DNA of 64,000 nucleotides from Solirubrobacteraceae bacterium (GCA_023230855.1 JALNWQ010000003.1:1-64000), one strand, 5' to 3'. Shown: positions 34,462 to 43,211, counted from the stretch's first letter. Numbers and translations: made by a program. Notes: a model not told the origin generated them from the sequence alone.

Positions 34462-35259
34462 TCAGCGCCCGGTGAACGCCGGCCGACGCTTCTCCTTGAA
34501 CGCGGTGACGCCCTCGGCGTAGTCCGCGGTCGTGGCGTGGCGCTGCTGGAGCGTCGCCTCGAGCTCGACGTGCTCGGCCAGGCCACGGTTGACGGCGACG
34601 TCCATCGCCTCCTTCATCGACGCGATCGCCACGGTCGGCATCGCCGCCAGGCGCGCCGCGAGCGCGTCGGCCTCGGCCCGCAGCTCGTCGTCGGGGTGGA
34701 CGGCGTTGATCATCCCCCACTCCAGCGCCCGCGCCGCGGGCAGCCGCTCGCCGAGCATCGCGAGCTGGGCGGCCCGCGCGTACCCGATCCGGGCGGGCAG
34801 GTTGAAGGTCAGGCCCCCGTCGGGCATCACCGCGATGTGGACGAACGCGAGGAGGAAGTACGCGGACTCCGCGGCGACGATGAGGTCGCAGGCGAGCGCG
34901 AGCGACACGCCGAGCCCGGCCGCGACCCCGTTGACGGCGGCGATCACCGGCTTGGGCGCGCGGCGGATCTCGAGGACGATCGGGTTGTAGATCTCGCGCA
35001 GGCGCACCTGCAGGTCGGGGTCGCCGTCGGGGGTGAGCTCGCGCGGGACCTTGACGTCCGCGCCGGCCGAGAACGCCCGGCCGGCGGCGGTGATGAGGAT
35101 CGCGCGGGCCTCGGGGTCGGCGGACGCGGTCCGTACGGCGTCGAGCAGCTCGCGGCCCATGTCGGGCGTCCAGGCGTTGAGGGCGTCGGGCCGGTGGAGC
35201 TCGATCCGGGCGACGGCGCCGTCCCGGTGCACGCGGATCGACTCGTAGCTCGGGCTCAC
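34462..35259 (-). CDS. Enoyl-CoA hydratase/isomerase family protein, PaaG-like
   Basis: 265 residues from a GTG at 35259 with AAGGAG six bases upstream. Crotonase fold with oxyanion-hole segments AFSAGADVK and NGVAAGLGVSLALACDLI. The two hydratase glutamates are missing (Ser119 and Phe at the equivalent positions), but MPDGG (Asp147) matches the catalytic Asp of PaaG-type isomerases (ring-opening epoxide isomerase or delta3-delta2 enoyl-CoA isomerase). Isomerase rather than hydratase activity is therefore expected. Divergent from the crotonase at 35431; a 17-bp operator lies between them. Confidence 0.85.
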   Translation of the reverse strand: MSPSYESIRVHRDGAVARIELHRPDALNAWTPDMGRELLDAVRTASADPEARAILITAAGRAFSAGADVKVPRELTPDGDPDLQVRLREIYNPIVLEIRRAPKPVIAAVNGVAAGLGVSLALACDLIVAAESAYFLLAFVHIAVMPDGGLTFNLPARIGYARAAQLAMLGERLPAARALEWGMINAVHPDDELRAEADALAARLAAMPTVAIASMKEAMDVAVNRGLAEHVELEATLQQRHATTADYAEGVTAFKEKRRPAFTGR

Positions 35260-35370
35260 GGTGGGCTCCTTCGGGGTCGGGCGGGGCGGCCGCGGACGAC
35301 GACCGCCGGGGTTCGGACGAACGGGCGGGTGGCCCGGTCCACGGATCCTACGGCCCGACCCCGCCCACCC

Positions 35371-35387
35371 ACGGACAACCTGTCCTG
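35371..35387. promoter_or_regulatory. 17-bp dyad operator candidate between divergent crotonase genes
   Basis: ACGGACAACCTGTCCTG: GGAC/GTCC core with the family's 5-bp centre. It lies 112 bp from the minus-strand start and 44 bp from the plus-strand start. Confidence 0.5.
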
Positions 35388-35430
35388 ACCGGGCGTCCGC
35401 ACCATCACGGGGTCGGGGTAGGCTGCCCCC

Positions 35431-36207
35431 ATGTCCGCCGATCAGTCGCCGCTGCTGCGGGAGGAGCGGGACGGGGTCCTGCTCCTCACGCTCAACCGTC
35501 CCGACGTGCGCAACGCCGTCGACCTGCCGATGGCCGAGGCGATGGCCGACGCGCTCGACCACCTCGACGCGACCCCGTCGCTGTCGGTCGGGATCATCGC
35601 CGGGTCGGGTCGCGGGTTCTGTGCCGGGATGGACCTCAAGGCGTTCGCCGATACGGGCAGGCGGCCGTGGGCCGGCGACCGCGGGTTCGCGGGGATCGTC
35701 CGGCGGGCGAGCGACAAGCCGCTCATCGCCGCGATCGAGGGGTTCGCCGTCGCCGGGGGCCTGGAGATCGCCCTGGCCTGCGACCTCATCGTCGCCGCGA
35801 AGGGCACGAGGATCGGGATCCCGGAGTCGAAGCGCTCGCTCGTCGCCGCCGGCGGGGCGCTCCGCCGCCTGCCGCGCCTCCTGCCGCCGTCGCTCGCCCT
35901 CGAGCTCGCGCTGACCGGCGACCTCATCACCGCCGACCGCGCGTACGAGATGGGGGCGATCAACCGCCTCGTCGAGCCGGGCGAGACCGTGGACGCCGCG
36001 CGCGAGCTCGCCGCCCGGATCGCCGCCAACGGTCCGCTGGCCCTCGTGGCGTCCAAGCGGATCGTGCGCGAGCAGTGGTCGTGGACCGACGAGGAGTTCT
36101 GGGACCGCCAGGCCGCGATCGTCGACCCGGTGATGGCGTCCGACGACGCCCGCGAGGGCGCCCGCGCCTTCACCGAGAAGCGCGACCCGGTCTGGCAGGG
36201 GCGCTGA
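35431..36207 (+). CDS. Enoyl-CoA hydratase (crotonase)
   Basis: 258 residues. It has the oxyanion-hole segments GFCAGMDLK and VAGGLEIALACDLI, with both hydratase glutamates in place: Glu112 (GGLE) and Glu132 (IPESK). It should add water to trans-2-enoyl-CoA in beta-oxidation, in contrast to the divergent PaaG-like gene. The C-terminus (FTEKRDPVWQGR) is typical. Convergent with the thiolase gene; the 130-bp gap holds only weak inverted repeats. Confidence 0.88.
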   Translation: MSADQSPLLREERDGVLLLTLNRPDVRNAVDLPMAEAMADALDHLDATPSLSVGIIAGSGRGFCAGMDLKAFADTGRRPWAGDRGFAGIVRRASDKPLIAAIEGFAVAGGLEIALACDLIVAAKGTRIGIPESKRSLVAAGGALRRLPRLLPPSLALELALTGDLITADRAYEMGAINRLVEPGETVDAARELAARIAANGPLALVASKRIVREQWSWTDEEFWDRQAAIVDPVMASDDAREGARAFTEKRDPVWQGR

Positions 36208-36340
36208 CCGAGGGTCGGCGTCGCGTCACCGCAGCAGGCTGGGCCCCGGCAATGGCCACCGCGACAGGCGTGGCCGGTTGCGGGACGCCGACGTCCCGAG
36301 ATCGACCGGGCCTCGGCCTCGCGGCCTCGGGTCGCTCCGC

Positions 36341-37492
36341 CTACAGCAGCTCGAGGATGGTGGCGTTGGCCATGCCGCCGCCCTCGCACATGCTCTGCAG
36401 CCCGTACCGGATGCCCTGCTCGCGCATCCGGTGCAGCATCGTCGTCATCAAGCGGGCACCGGATCCACCGATCGGATGGCCCAACGCGATCGCGCCACCG
36501 TCGGGGTTGACCCTCGCCGGATCCGCACCCGTCTCCGCCAGCCACGCCAACGTCACCGACGCGAACGCCTCGTTGATCTCGAACGTCCCGATCTCGTCGA
36601 TCGACAGGCCCGCCCGCTCCAGCGCCCGCGCCGTCGCCGGGATCGGCCCGGTCAGCATGATCACCGGATCGTCGCCCACGACCGTCGCGGTGTGCACCCG
36701 CGCGATCGGCGTCAGGCCCAGCCCGCGCGCCCTCTCCGCGGTCATGAGCAGCAACGCAGCCGACCCGTCGCTGATCTGCGACGCGTTCCCGGCCGTCACC
36801 AGCCCACCCTCACGGTAGGCGGAGCGGATCCCCGCCATCCCCTCGACCGTGCCACCGCGCCGCACGCCCTCGTCGACCGACACCACCGTGCCGTCCGGGG
36901 TCGTCACCGGCGCGATCTGCCCCTCGAACCGGCCCGCGTCGATCGCCGCCGCCGCCCGCGCGTGCGACTCCAACGCATGCTCGTCCAACCGCGTGCGGTC
37001 CAACCCCCACCGCTCCGCGATCATCTCCGCACCGATCCCCTGGTTCGGCGGCGTCCCCTCGTACCGGGCCATCAGGATCGGGCCGAACGGATCGCCGTCG
37101 ACGACCGACTTGCCCATCGGCACCCGCGACATCGACTCCACCCCGCCGGCGACCGCGACCTCGTACTGGCCCGCCGCGATCCCCGCCGCCGCGAAGTGCA
37201 CCGCCTGCTGCGACGACCCGCACTGCCGATCGATCGACGTCCCCGGCACCGCATCCGGCCACCCCGCCGCCAGCACCGCGTTGCGCCCCACGTTGAACGA
37301 CTGATCCCCGACCTGGGCGCCCACGCCCCACACGACGTCGTCGACGAGCGCCGGATCCACCCCGGCCCGCTCCACCAGGCTCGACAGCACGTGCGCCGAC
37401 AGATCGACCGGATGCACGCCCGCCAATCCCCCGTCGCGCTTCCCGACCGGCGTCCTCACGGCCTCCACGATCACCACGTCACGTGCGCTCAT
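36341..37492 (-). CDS. Acetyl-CoA C-acyltransferase (thiolase)
   Basis: 383 residues, full length. Nucleophilic Cys91 in DRQCGSSQQA, NEAFA near 313, His339 in GGAIALGHPIGGSGAR and Cys369 in SMCEGGGMAN complete the thiolase active site. It performs the last step of beta-oxidation, cleaving 3-ketoacyl-CoA. Likely cytoplasmic homotetramer. Monocistronic as far as can be seen. Confidence 0.92.
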   Translation of the reverse strand: MSARDVVIVEAVRTPVGKRDGGLAGVHPVDLSAHVLSSLVERAGVDPALVDDVVWGVGAQVGDQSFNVGRNAVLAAGWPDAVPGTSIDRQCGSSQQAVHFAAAGIAAGQYEVAVAGGVESMSRVPMGKSVVDGDPFGPILMARYEGTPPNQGIGAEMIAERWGLDRTRLDEHALESHARAAAAIDAGRFEGQIAPVTTPDGTVVSVDEGVRRGGTVEGMAGIRSAYREGGLVTAGNASQISDGSAALLLMTAERARGLGLTPIARVHTATVVGDDPVIMLTGPIPATARALERAGLSIDEIGTFEINEAFASVTLAWLAETGADPARVNPDGGAIALGHPIGGSGARLMTTMLHRMREQGIRYGLQSMCEGGGMANATILELL

Positions 37493-37499
37493 CGCCGAA

Positions 37500-37516
37500 T
37501 CCTACACCTTGACCGG
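37500..37516. promoter_or_regulatory. Weak 17-bp dyad upstream of the thiolase gene
   Basis: TCCTACACCTTGACCGG resembles the site TCGTACACCGTGACCGA at 42232, but its arms are poorly complementary. It lies eight bases upstream of the thiolase start. Confidence 0.3.
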
Positions 37517-37657
37517 ACACGTCGTTCGATCTACGTCGTCCGCCGGGGCACCTCCGGTCCGACGCGCCGCGCTTCCGACCGAGAGTCCCGGACACCCCGT
37601 CCGGCCAATTCGTCTTGACGTGCGGGCCGCGCCGCGGATAGCGTCGGCCGACCGTCG

Positions 37658-37671
37658 CCGTACGCGTACGG
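37658..37671. promoter_or_regulatory. Perfect 14-bp palindrome upstream of the TetR gene
   Basis: CCGTACGCGTACGG is fully self-complementary and lies 37 bp before the TetR start at 37708. Candidate autoregulatory operator, different in spacing from the 17-bp family. Confidence 0.55.
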
Positions 37672-37707
37672 TACGCCCACGGACCGCCACTGAGGACCCG
37701 CACGCCG

Positions 37708-38388
37708 ATGCCCCCACCGCCGACCTCCCGGACCGCCGACCGCCCCTCCGCCACCCGTCCGTCCGCCGCCCGTCGCCTGACGCTCGAGGAGATCGTCGAC
37801 GAGGCGTCGGCGATCGTCACCGAGGACGGGTTCGGCGCGTTGAGCATGCGGCGGCTCGCCGATCGCTGCGGGGTCGGTGCGATGACGCTCTACGGCTATG
37901 TCCGCACGAAGGACGAGCTCGTCGCCGCGCTCGCCGCGCGCCGGATGGAGGGCATCGAGATCCCCGCCGCCGACGACGGCGCCACGTGGCAGGACCGGGT
38001 CGCCGCGATCGCGCGGGGCGTGCGGCGCGTGCTGCTGGAGCATCCCGAGCTGCTGCCCGTCATCGCCAACCGGCGCGTGCAGGCGACCGTCGCCTACCGC
38101 GGGGCCGAGGCGCTCTTCGCCGCGCTCACCGACGCCGGGCTCGACGACGACCGGATCGTCGAGGCGTTCGACGCGATCACGTCGTACGTCGTCGGGGCGA
38201 CGCAACGCGAGGTCGGCCTGCGTGAGCGCGGCGACGACCTGCTGCCCGGCATCCGCGAGCTGCCGCCCGGCGAGTTCACGCACGTCCCCCGCCTGGCGGG
38301 ACCGCTCGCCACCCGCGACCCCGCCCGCGCGTTCGAGGCCGGGATCGACCTGCTCATCCTCGGACTCGACCGCTGGAGGACCCGATGA
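37708..38388 (+). CDS. TetR family regulator with tetracycline-repressor-type C-terminal domain
   Basis: 226 residues. After a Pro/Arg-rich leader, the HTH (about 28-72) reads LTLEEIVDEASAIVTEDG followed by VGAMTLYGYVRTKDEL, the LY.YV.(T/S)K(D/E)EL pattern of the TetR/ActII group with an all-helical TetR_C_1 domain. This differs from the other TetRs of the window. Its stop overlaps the start of the broken phosphohistidine-domain gene (ATGA), so it is first in a three-gene transcription unit. Confidence 0.83.
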   Translation: MPPPPTSRTADRPSATRPSAARRLTLEEIVDEASAIVTEDGFGALSMRRLADRCGVGAMTLYGYVRTKDELVAALAARRMEGIEIPAADDGATWQDRVAAIARGVRRVLLEHPELLPVIANRRVQATVAYRGAEALFAALTDAGLDDDRIVEAFDAITSYVVGATQREVGLRERGDDLLPGIRELPPGEFTHVPRLAGPLATRDPARAFEAGIDLLILGLDRWRTR

Positions 38389-39576
38389 CCACCGCACCGT
38401 CCGCGACCGTCCCGCCGCCCGCGGCGACGACGGCCCCGCCCCCGCGCGCCGGGATGGACGACCCGCTGCACTGGCGGGCCACCGACCCCGACGTGCTGTG
38501 GTCGCCCGGCAACGTGTCGGAGGCGATCCCCGGGGTGTCGAGCGCGCTGAACTGGTCGTTCATCGACGACGCGGGCGCCGGGCGTTCCACGACCTCGGGG
38601 TGCTGCGGCGGTCGGAGCTGGAGCCCGGGGCGCGGGCCGAGGACCGGTTCATGGTCGCGTTCCACGGCCGGACCGTCGCGAACATCGAGGCGATGCGGCT
38701 CATCGGCGACCGGATGCCCGGGACGTCCGCCAACGGCCTGGAGGAGCAGCTGTTCGGTGTCGTCCGGCCCGACGCCGTCGACCGACCCGACCACCGCCGG
38801 ATCCCCGCCGTCCTCGCCCGGATGCCGCGCACGGCGATCGCCCTGGCCGGCCGTCAGCGCCGGTTCCGTGACGATCTCGTCGCGTGGTGGCGGGCCGCGG
38901 CCCTGCGACCGCCGACCGACCCCGACGGGGCGCGCGGCCTGCTGCGCGACGCCCGCGACCGGTACACGCGCGCGTTCGAGCTGGCGACGTTGTCGAGCAT
39001 GCTCGCCCAGGCGATCTACGACCAGGTCGTCGCGCTGGCCGAGGCCGCCGGTCGCCCCGAGCTGTCCAACCGGCTCGTCACGGGTACACCGACCTCGTCG
39101 AGACCGGGATGGTGTCCGACGTCTGGGACCTGGCGCACGGCCGGACCGACGTCGGCACGGTCGTCGTGCGGCACGGGTTCCACGGGCCCGGCGAGGGCCA
39201 GATGGACGGCAGCGTGTGGCGCGAGGACACCGCACCGCTGCTCGCGCTCGCCGCCCGGTTCCGGGGACGGCCCGCCGAGGACCACCCCGCTGCGGGCGTC
39301 GCCCGTCAACGCCGGGTGCGGCTCGACGCCGAGCGTGAGCTGCTCGCGGCGCTCGGTCGCCTGCGCGCTCCCGGCGCCCGGGCGGTTCTGCGGATCGCCC
39401 GGGCGCTCGACCTGGGCGGCCGGATGAGCCACGGCGCGATCGTCGCCCGCGAGCTGGGGCTGCCGTGCGTCACCTGCACCGGCGACGGCACGCGTCGCCT
39501 GCGGGCCGGGGACGTCGTCCGCGTGGACGGCGACGCCGGCCGCGTCGAGATCGTCGAACGAGGAGCGATGGGATGA
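38385..39576 (+). pseudogene. Broken PEP-utilising/phosphohistidine-domain gene, paralog of 59197-60864
   Basis: Three frames must be joined to recover the homology. Frame one gives DDPLHWRATDPDVLWSPGN to WSFIDDAG. The second, from about 38585, gives AFHDLGVLRRSEL to RLVTG. The third, from about 39083, gives YTDLVETGMVSDVWDL to the end. All parts align with the intact protein at 59197-60864 (WSSGNASEALPG, FNDMGVLER, GYGEMAETRVVTDLWDV). In addition the fragment jumps from ARAVLRIARALD directly to LGGRMSHGAIVARELGLP, so roughly 150-180 residues before the phosphohistidine domain are lost. Each frame change would be repaired by one extra G in a GGG run, so sequencing error is possible for those, but not for the deletion. 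Confidence 0.8.
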
Positions 39577-40997
39577 GGATCCTGGTCACCGGCGCCACCG
39601 GCGTCTACGGAAGGAGCGTCGTCGAGCGACTCCACCGCAACGGCCACGAGGTCGTGGCGATGGCCCGCAAGCCGCCGCGCGCGCTGCCGCCCGGGGTGCG
39701 GTTCGCCCCCGCCGACGTGCAGGACCTCGGCGCCGTCCGCGCCGGCATGGAGGGGTGCGAGGTCGTCGTCCACCTGGCGTTCACCGTCAGCCCGGTGAAG
39801 GACCGCGAGCTGTCGCGACGGATGAACGTCGGCGGCACCGCCAACGTGCTCGAGGCGATGCGCGACACCGGCGCGCGGCGCCTCGTCTTCGCGTCGTCGG
39901 CGATGACCTACGGCGCCAACCCCGACAACCCGCCGCTCTTCACCGAGGCCCACGAGCAGCGTCCCGCGCCGGACTACGTCTACGGCACCGACAAGGTCGC
40001 CGCCGAGCGCCTCATCATCGACAGTGGCGTGGAGCACGTCCTGGCCCGCACCGCGGTGACCGTCGGGCGCAACATCGACAACCTCCTCGTCGACATCTTC
40101 GCGGCGCCGTCGATCATCGGGATCAAGGACGTCGACATCCGCTACCAGCTCATCCACCAGGACGACATCGGGCGGTTCTTCGCGTTCGCGGCGGAGGGCG
40201 ACCGCACCGGCCCGGTGAACGTCGCGCCGCCCATGCGGGCGATCTCGTTCCGCGAGCTGGAGGACGACGCCGACATGTACCGCCGCCTGTGGCGGGGCGA
40301 GTCGGTCGACTACGACGGTCCGATCGGCCGGTTCGAGGACCTGCACATGGCCGACACCTACGACGGTCCGGCCCCGCAGGTGTACTCGGTGATGCTCGGC
40401 GGCCCCAAGGCGTGCCGTGTGGCGGCGTCGCCACTGTTCGACGGGGTGTACCTGCAGCCGTTCCTCACCGTCGAGGCGGTCCACAACGCGGTGACCTGGA
40501 TCCGTGAGGCGTGCGAGGAGATCGGCCGGGACTTCTCGACGATGCGGATCGTGCAGCCGATCGTCAGCGCGCCGGAGATGTCCGACGACGAGACGCTGGC
40601 GTTGGCGCACGCGCGGATGGTGACCTACATCGGTCAGCCGGGGATGGTCGCGATGTACGAGAAGCTCAACGGCTGGGACCCGCGCCTGGCCGATCCGATC
40701 CGCGACCACGAGATGTTCCGCCACGACCCCGACCGCGTGGACCACCACTTCCACCGCGAGGACCTCATCGACGTCGCCCGCCTGGTCCCCGACGAGTGGG
40801 CGCTGGGCACGTCGCTGCACGGGTCGCTGGACGCGTGCGTCGCCCGGATGCAGGAGTACAAGGACGCCGGTGCGCACGAGATCTGCTTCTACGGCAGCAA
40901 CCCGTCCGACAACGCGGCGTTGATCGGCGCGTGGCGCGAGCACCGGGCGGCCCGGGACGCCCACGAGGCCCCGGTCGGCGCGTCCGCGGCGGGGTGA
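39573..40997 (+). CDS. Chimeric protein: NAD-dependent epimerase N-terminus fused to luciferase-like monooxygenase C-terminus
   Basis: 474 residues from the ATG at 39573, overlapping the preceding stop. Residues 1 to about 225 are an extended SDR/epimerase: GATGVYG at 7-13 and catalytic Tyr137-x3-Lys141 (YGTDK), ending before the usual C-terminal substrate lobe. From about residue 228, DMYRRLWRGESVDYDGPIGRF, then LFDGVYLQPFLTVEAV and the rest match the C-terminal two thirds of LLM-class flavin/F420-dependent oxidoreductases, whose N-terminal barrel strands are missing. The frame is continuous across the junction (around 40255). It is most simply a deletion fusion of two neighbouring genes. 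Whether either half is active is doubtful. Confidence 0.75.
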   Translation: MRILVTGATGVYGRSVVERLHRNGHEVVAMARKPPRALPPGVRFAPADVQDLGAVRAGMEGCEVVVHLAFTVSPVKDRELSRRMNVGGTANVLEAMRDTGARRLVFASSAMTYGANPDNPPLFTEAHEQRPAPDYVYGTDKVAAERLIIDSGVEHVLARTAVTVGRNIDNLLVDIFAAPSIIGIKDVDIRYQLIHQDDIGRFFAFAAEGDRTGPVNVAPPMRAISFRELEDDADMYRRLWRGESVDYDGPIGRFEDLHMADTYDGPAPQVYSVMLGGPKACRVAASPLFDGVYLQPFLTVEAVHNAVTWIREACEEIGRDFSTMRIVQPIVSAPEMSDDETLALAHARMVTYIGQPGMVAMYEKLNGWDPRLADPIRDHEMFRHDPDRVDHHFHREDLIDVARLVPDEWALGTSLHGSLDACVARMQEYKDAGAHEICFYGSNPSDNAALIGAWREHRAARDAHEAPVGASAAG

Positions 40998-41029
40998 CCC
41001 GACCCGACGCGATCGACGCGAGGCCCGAC

Positions 41030-41057
41030 CGCCGGCCGGCCCATGGGCCGGCCGGCG
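41030..41057. terminator. Perfect 28-bp palindromic hairpin between convergent genes
   Basis: The arms CGCCGGCCGGCC and GGCCGGCCGGCG flank a central CATG. It lies between the genes ending at 40997 (plus) and 41067 (minus), so it could stop both transcripts. No T-tract. Confidence 0.65.
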
Positions 41058-41066
41058 CGCGCCGGG

Positions 41067-42224
41067 TCAGACGAACGACTTGCCGATGACGTCGAGCATG
41101 ATCTCGTCGGCCCCGGCGCCGATCCGGTACAGGCGCACGTCGCGGTACACGCGCGACACGTCGTACTCGGCCATGTACCCGGCGCCGCCGTGGATCTGGA
41201 CGCACTCGTCGGCCACGCGGTCGGCGGTCTGCGTCGCGTAGAGCTTGCACATCGAGATCCGCCGCACGTCGTACTCGCCGGCGGCGTAGGACCGCGCGGT
41301 CGCGTAGACGATGTCGCGCGCGGCGGTGAGCTCGGTCGCCATCTGCGCGATCTTGTGACGGATCGCCTGGTGCTTGCCGAGAGGCCGCCCGAACGTCTCG
41401 CGCTCCTTGGCGTACTCCACGGTCTTGTCGAACGCGTACTGGGCGTAGGCGGTCACCCCGGCCGCGGCGATCGTGCGCTCGGCCTGCAGCTCCCACATGA
41501 TCTGCTTGAACCCGTTGCCGACCTCGCCGAGGACCGCGTCGGCGCCCACGCGCACGTCCTGGAACGCGATCAGCGCGGTGTCGCTGGCGTGCATGCCCAT
41601 CTTGTCGAGCTTGCGCTCGACGGTCACCCCGGGGGTGTCCATCGGGACGAGGAAGATCGTGAACCCGTCGTGCCCGGCGTCCGGGTCCGTCTTCGTCACG
41701 AGCATGATCATCGACGCCCGGGTGCCGTTGGTGATGTAGGTCTTGGACCCGTTGATGACCCAACCGTCGCCGTCGCGCACGGCGCGGGTCTTCGTGCCGG
41801 CGACGTCCGATCCCGCGTCGGGCTCGGTGATCCCCAGGCAGAACATCTCGCGCCCCTCCACGCCGGCGCGGACGTAGCGCTGCTTCTGCTCCTCGGTCCC
41901 GAACTGCAGGATCGGGGGCATGACCATGTCGGTGTGGACCGACAGCCCCATGAGCAGCCCGCCGCTGCCACCACGGGCGATCTCCTCGGCGAGCACGATG
42001 TTCGTGAAGTAGTCGCCGCCCTGGCCGCCGTACTCCTCGGGCACCGACAGTCCGAGGAACCCCAGCTCGCCCATCCGCCGGACGATCGCGTCGGGGAACG
42101 TCGTCTCGTCCCACTCGTGGACGTGGGGCACGATCTCGCGATCGACGAACGCGCGGATCGACGCCCGCAGCTCGTCGTGGGTCTCGTCGAACGGGGACGC
42201 GGCCGGGCTGACGTTGTGGCTCAT
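41067..42224 (-). CDS. Acyl-CoA dehydrogenase
   Basis: 385 residues, full length, from the ATG at 42224. FAD and substrate motifs are CLGITEPDAGSDVAGT, WVINGSKTYITNG, RETFGRPLGKHQAI and QIHGGAGYMAEYDVSRVYRD. At the usual medium-chain position the catalytic Glu is replaced (RIGAGADEIM), while LQAERTIA offers a Glu at the isovaleryl/long-chain-type position, so a branched- or long-chain substrate is plausible. Divergent from the TetR gene at 42301 with two operator-like dyads between. Confidence 0.9.
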   Translation of the reverse strand: MSHNVSPAASPFDETHDELRASIRAFVDREIVPHVHEWDETTFPDAIVRRMGELGFLGLSVPEEYGGQGGDYFTNIVLAEEIARGGSGGLLMGLSVHTDMVMPPILQFGTEEQKQRYVRAGVEGREMFCLGITEPDAGSDVAGTKTRAVRDGDGWVINGSKTYITNGTRASMIMLVTKTDPDAGHDGFTIFLVPMDTPGVTVERKLDKMGMHASDTALIAFQDVRVGADAVLGEVGNGFKQIMWELQAERTIAAAGVTAYAQYAFDKTVEYAKERETFGRPLGKHQAIRHKIAQMATELTAARDIVYATARSYAAGEYDVRRISMCKLYATQTADRVADECVQIHGGAGYMAEYDVSRVYRDVRLYRIGAGADEIMLDVIGKSFV

Positions 42225-42231
42225 GGCAACA

Positions 42232-42270
42232 TCGTACACCGTGACCGAAGTCTTCGTACATGCCGTATGA
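42232..42270. promoter_or_regulatory. Two imperfect 17-bp dyads, 22 bp apart
   Basis: TCGTACACCGTGACCGA (42232-42248) and TCGTACATGCCGTATGA (42254-42270) share TCGTAC left arms and the 5-bp centre. The 22-bp period is two helical turns. They occupy most of the 76-bp gap between the acyl-CoA dehydrogenase and TetR genes. Confidence 0.55.
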
Positions 42271-42300
42271 GGCCGGGCCCGAGTCGGTACGATCGGGGCC

Positions 42301-43017
42301 ATGGCGACGACCGACGAGGCGCTTCGCGACCGGGACGGCGGCGACCGCGCGACCGCAGGCGCGCCACGTGACCGCGACGGCGGCGCGTCGTCCGCATCCA
42401 CCGACGCTCCCCCCCGTGGCCAGCAGGGTCGGGCGTACCGACGCGAGGAGCTCGAGGGGCGCGTCCGCGACGCCCTGCAGGCGCTCATGGCGGACGGCAC
42501 GCCGTACCGGGATCTCACGGTCGAGCGGATCACGTCGACGGCCGGGGTCGCCCGGTCGACGTTCTACGGCGCGTTCGCCGACAAGGCGGGGCTCATCACG
42601 GCGCTGAGCGCCGCGAGCCTCGGCCGACTGTATGCGGGCGCGCGGAGCTGGATCCGCCGCGGAGGCGACGTCACCCGCGACGACGTCGCGGCGGGCCTGC
42701 GCGAGGTGCTGGCCGCGTTCCGCGAGGACGAGGCCGTGATGCGGGCGGTGGTCGAGGTCGCCGCGTCCGAGCCGGCGGTGCGCGACGCCTATGCGGGCGC
42801 GGTCGACGACTACGCGCGGGCGATCGCCCGGATGATCCGACGCGGCGTGAGGGAGGGCCGACTGCGCGACGTGCCCGCGGCCGAGACGGCGACGGTCCTG
42901 GCGTGGTCGACCGAGGCGACGATCCGCCGCGCCGCGGCCGACCCGGACCCCCGACGCGCCGCCCGCACCCTCGACGCCCTGGCCGACGTGACCTGGCGCG
43001 CGTTGGTCGAGGGATAG
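42301..43017 (+). CDS. TetR family regulator, divergent from the acyl-CoA dehydrogenase
   Basis: 238 residues. A low-complexity leader of about 45 residues rich in Asp, Gly and Arg precedes the HTH, whose recognition helix is GVARSTFYGAFADKAGLI ('STFY' class). The C-terminal part has VLAWSTEATIRRAAADPDP and VTWRALVEG. It most likely represses the acyl-CoA dehydrogenase gene at 41067-42224 through the dyads at 42232-42270. Confidence 0.83.
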   Translation: MATTDEALRDRDGGDRATAGAPRDRDGGASSASTDAPPRGQQGRAYRREELEGRVRDALQALMADGTPYRDLTVERITSTAGVARSTFYGAFADKAGLITALSAASLGRLYAGARSWIRRGGDVTRDDVAAGLREVLAAFREDEAVMRAVVEVAASEPAVRDAYAGAVDDYARAIARMIRRGVREGRLRDVPAAETATVLAWSTEATIRRAAADPDPRRAARTLDALADVTWRALVEG

Positions 43018-43058
43018 GCCCCTCCCGGTGCTGCATTCGTGCACATGACGACGGTCGG

Positions 43059-43205
43059 TGTCGCGGGCTCCGCGCCCTCGACGCGATCCACGTCGCGACG
43101 GCCGTCGACGTCTCCCCGATCGATGCGTTCGTGAGCTACGACCATCGCCAGAGCGCGGCCGCCCGCCTCGCGGGCCTGCGCACGGTCGCGCCCGGCGTGG
43201 CCTGA
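43059..43205 (+). pseudogene. C-terminal fragment of a PIN-domain (VapC-like) toxin
   Basis: The frame ending at 43205 reads CRGLRALDAIHVATAV, FVSYDHRQSAAARLAGL and VAPGVA, the C-terminal third of VapC-type PIN ribonucleases (conserved LDA.HLA.A and F.(S/T)YD motifs with two of the acidic residues). The N-terminal two thirds and any antitoxin gene are absent; the upstream sequence in this frame is not PIN-like. Remnant of a toxin-antitoxin locus. Confidence 0.65.
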
Positions 43206-43211
43206 CGCCGG

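Noticed and set aside
36208..36340. Terminator between the crotonase and thiolase genes
   Set aside because: Only 6-bp arms (GGCCAC/GTGGCC, GGGACG/CGTCCC) were found, too weak in this GC-rich context to list.
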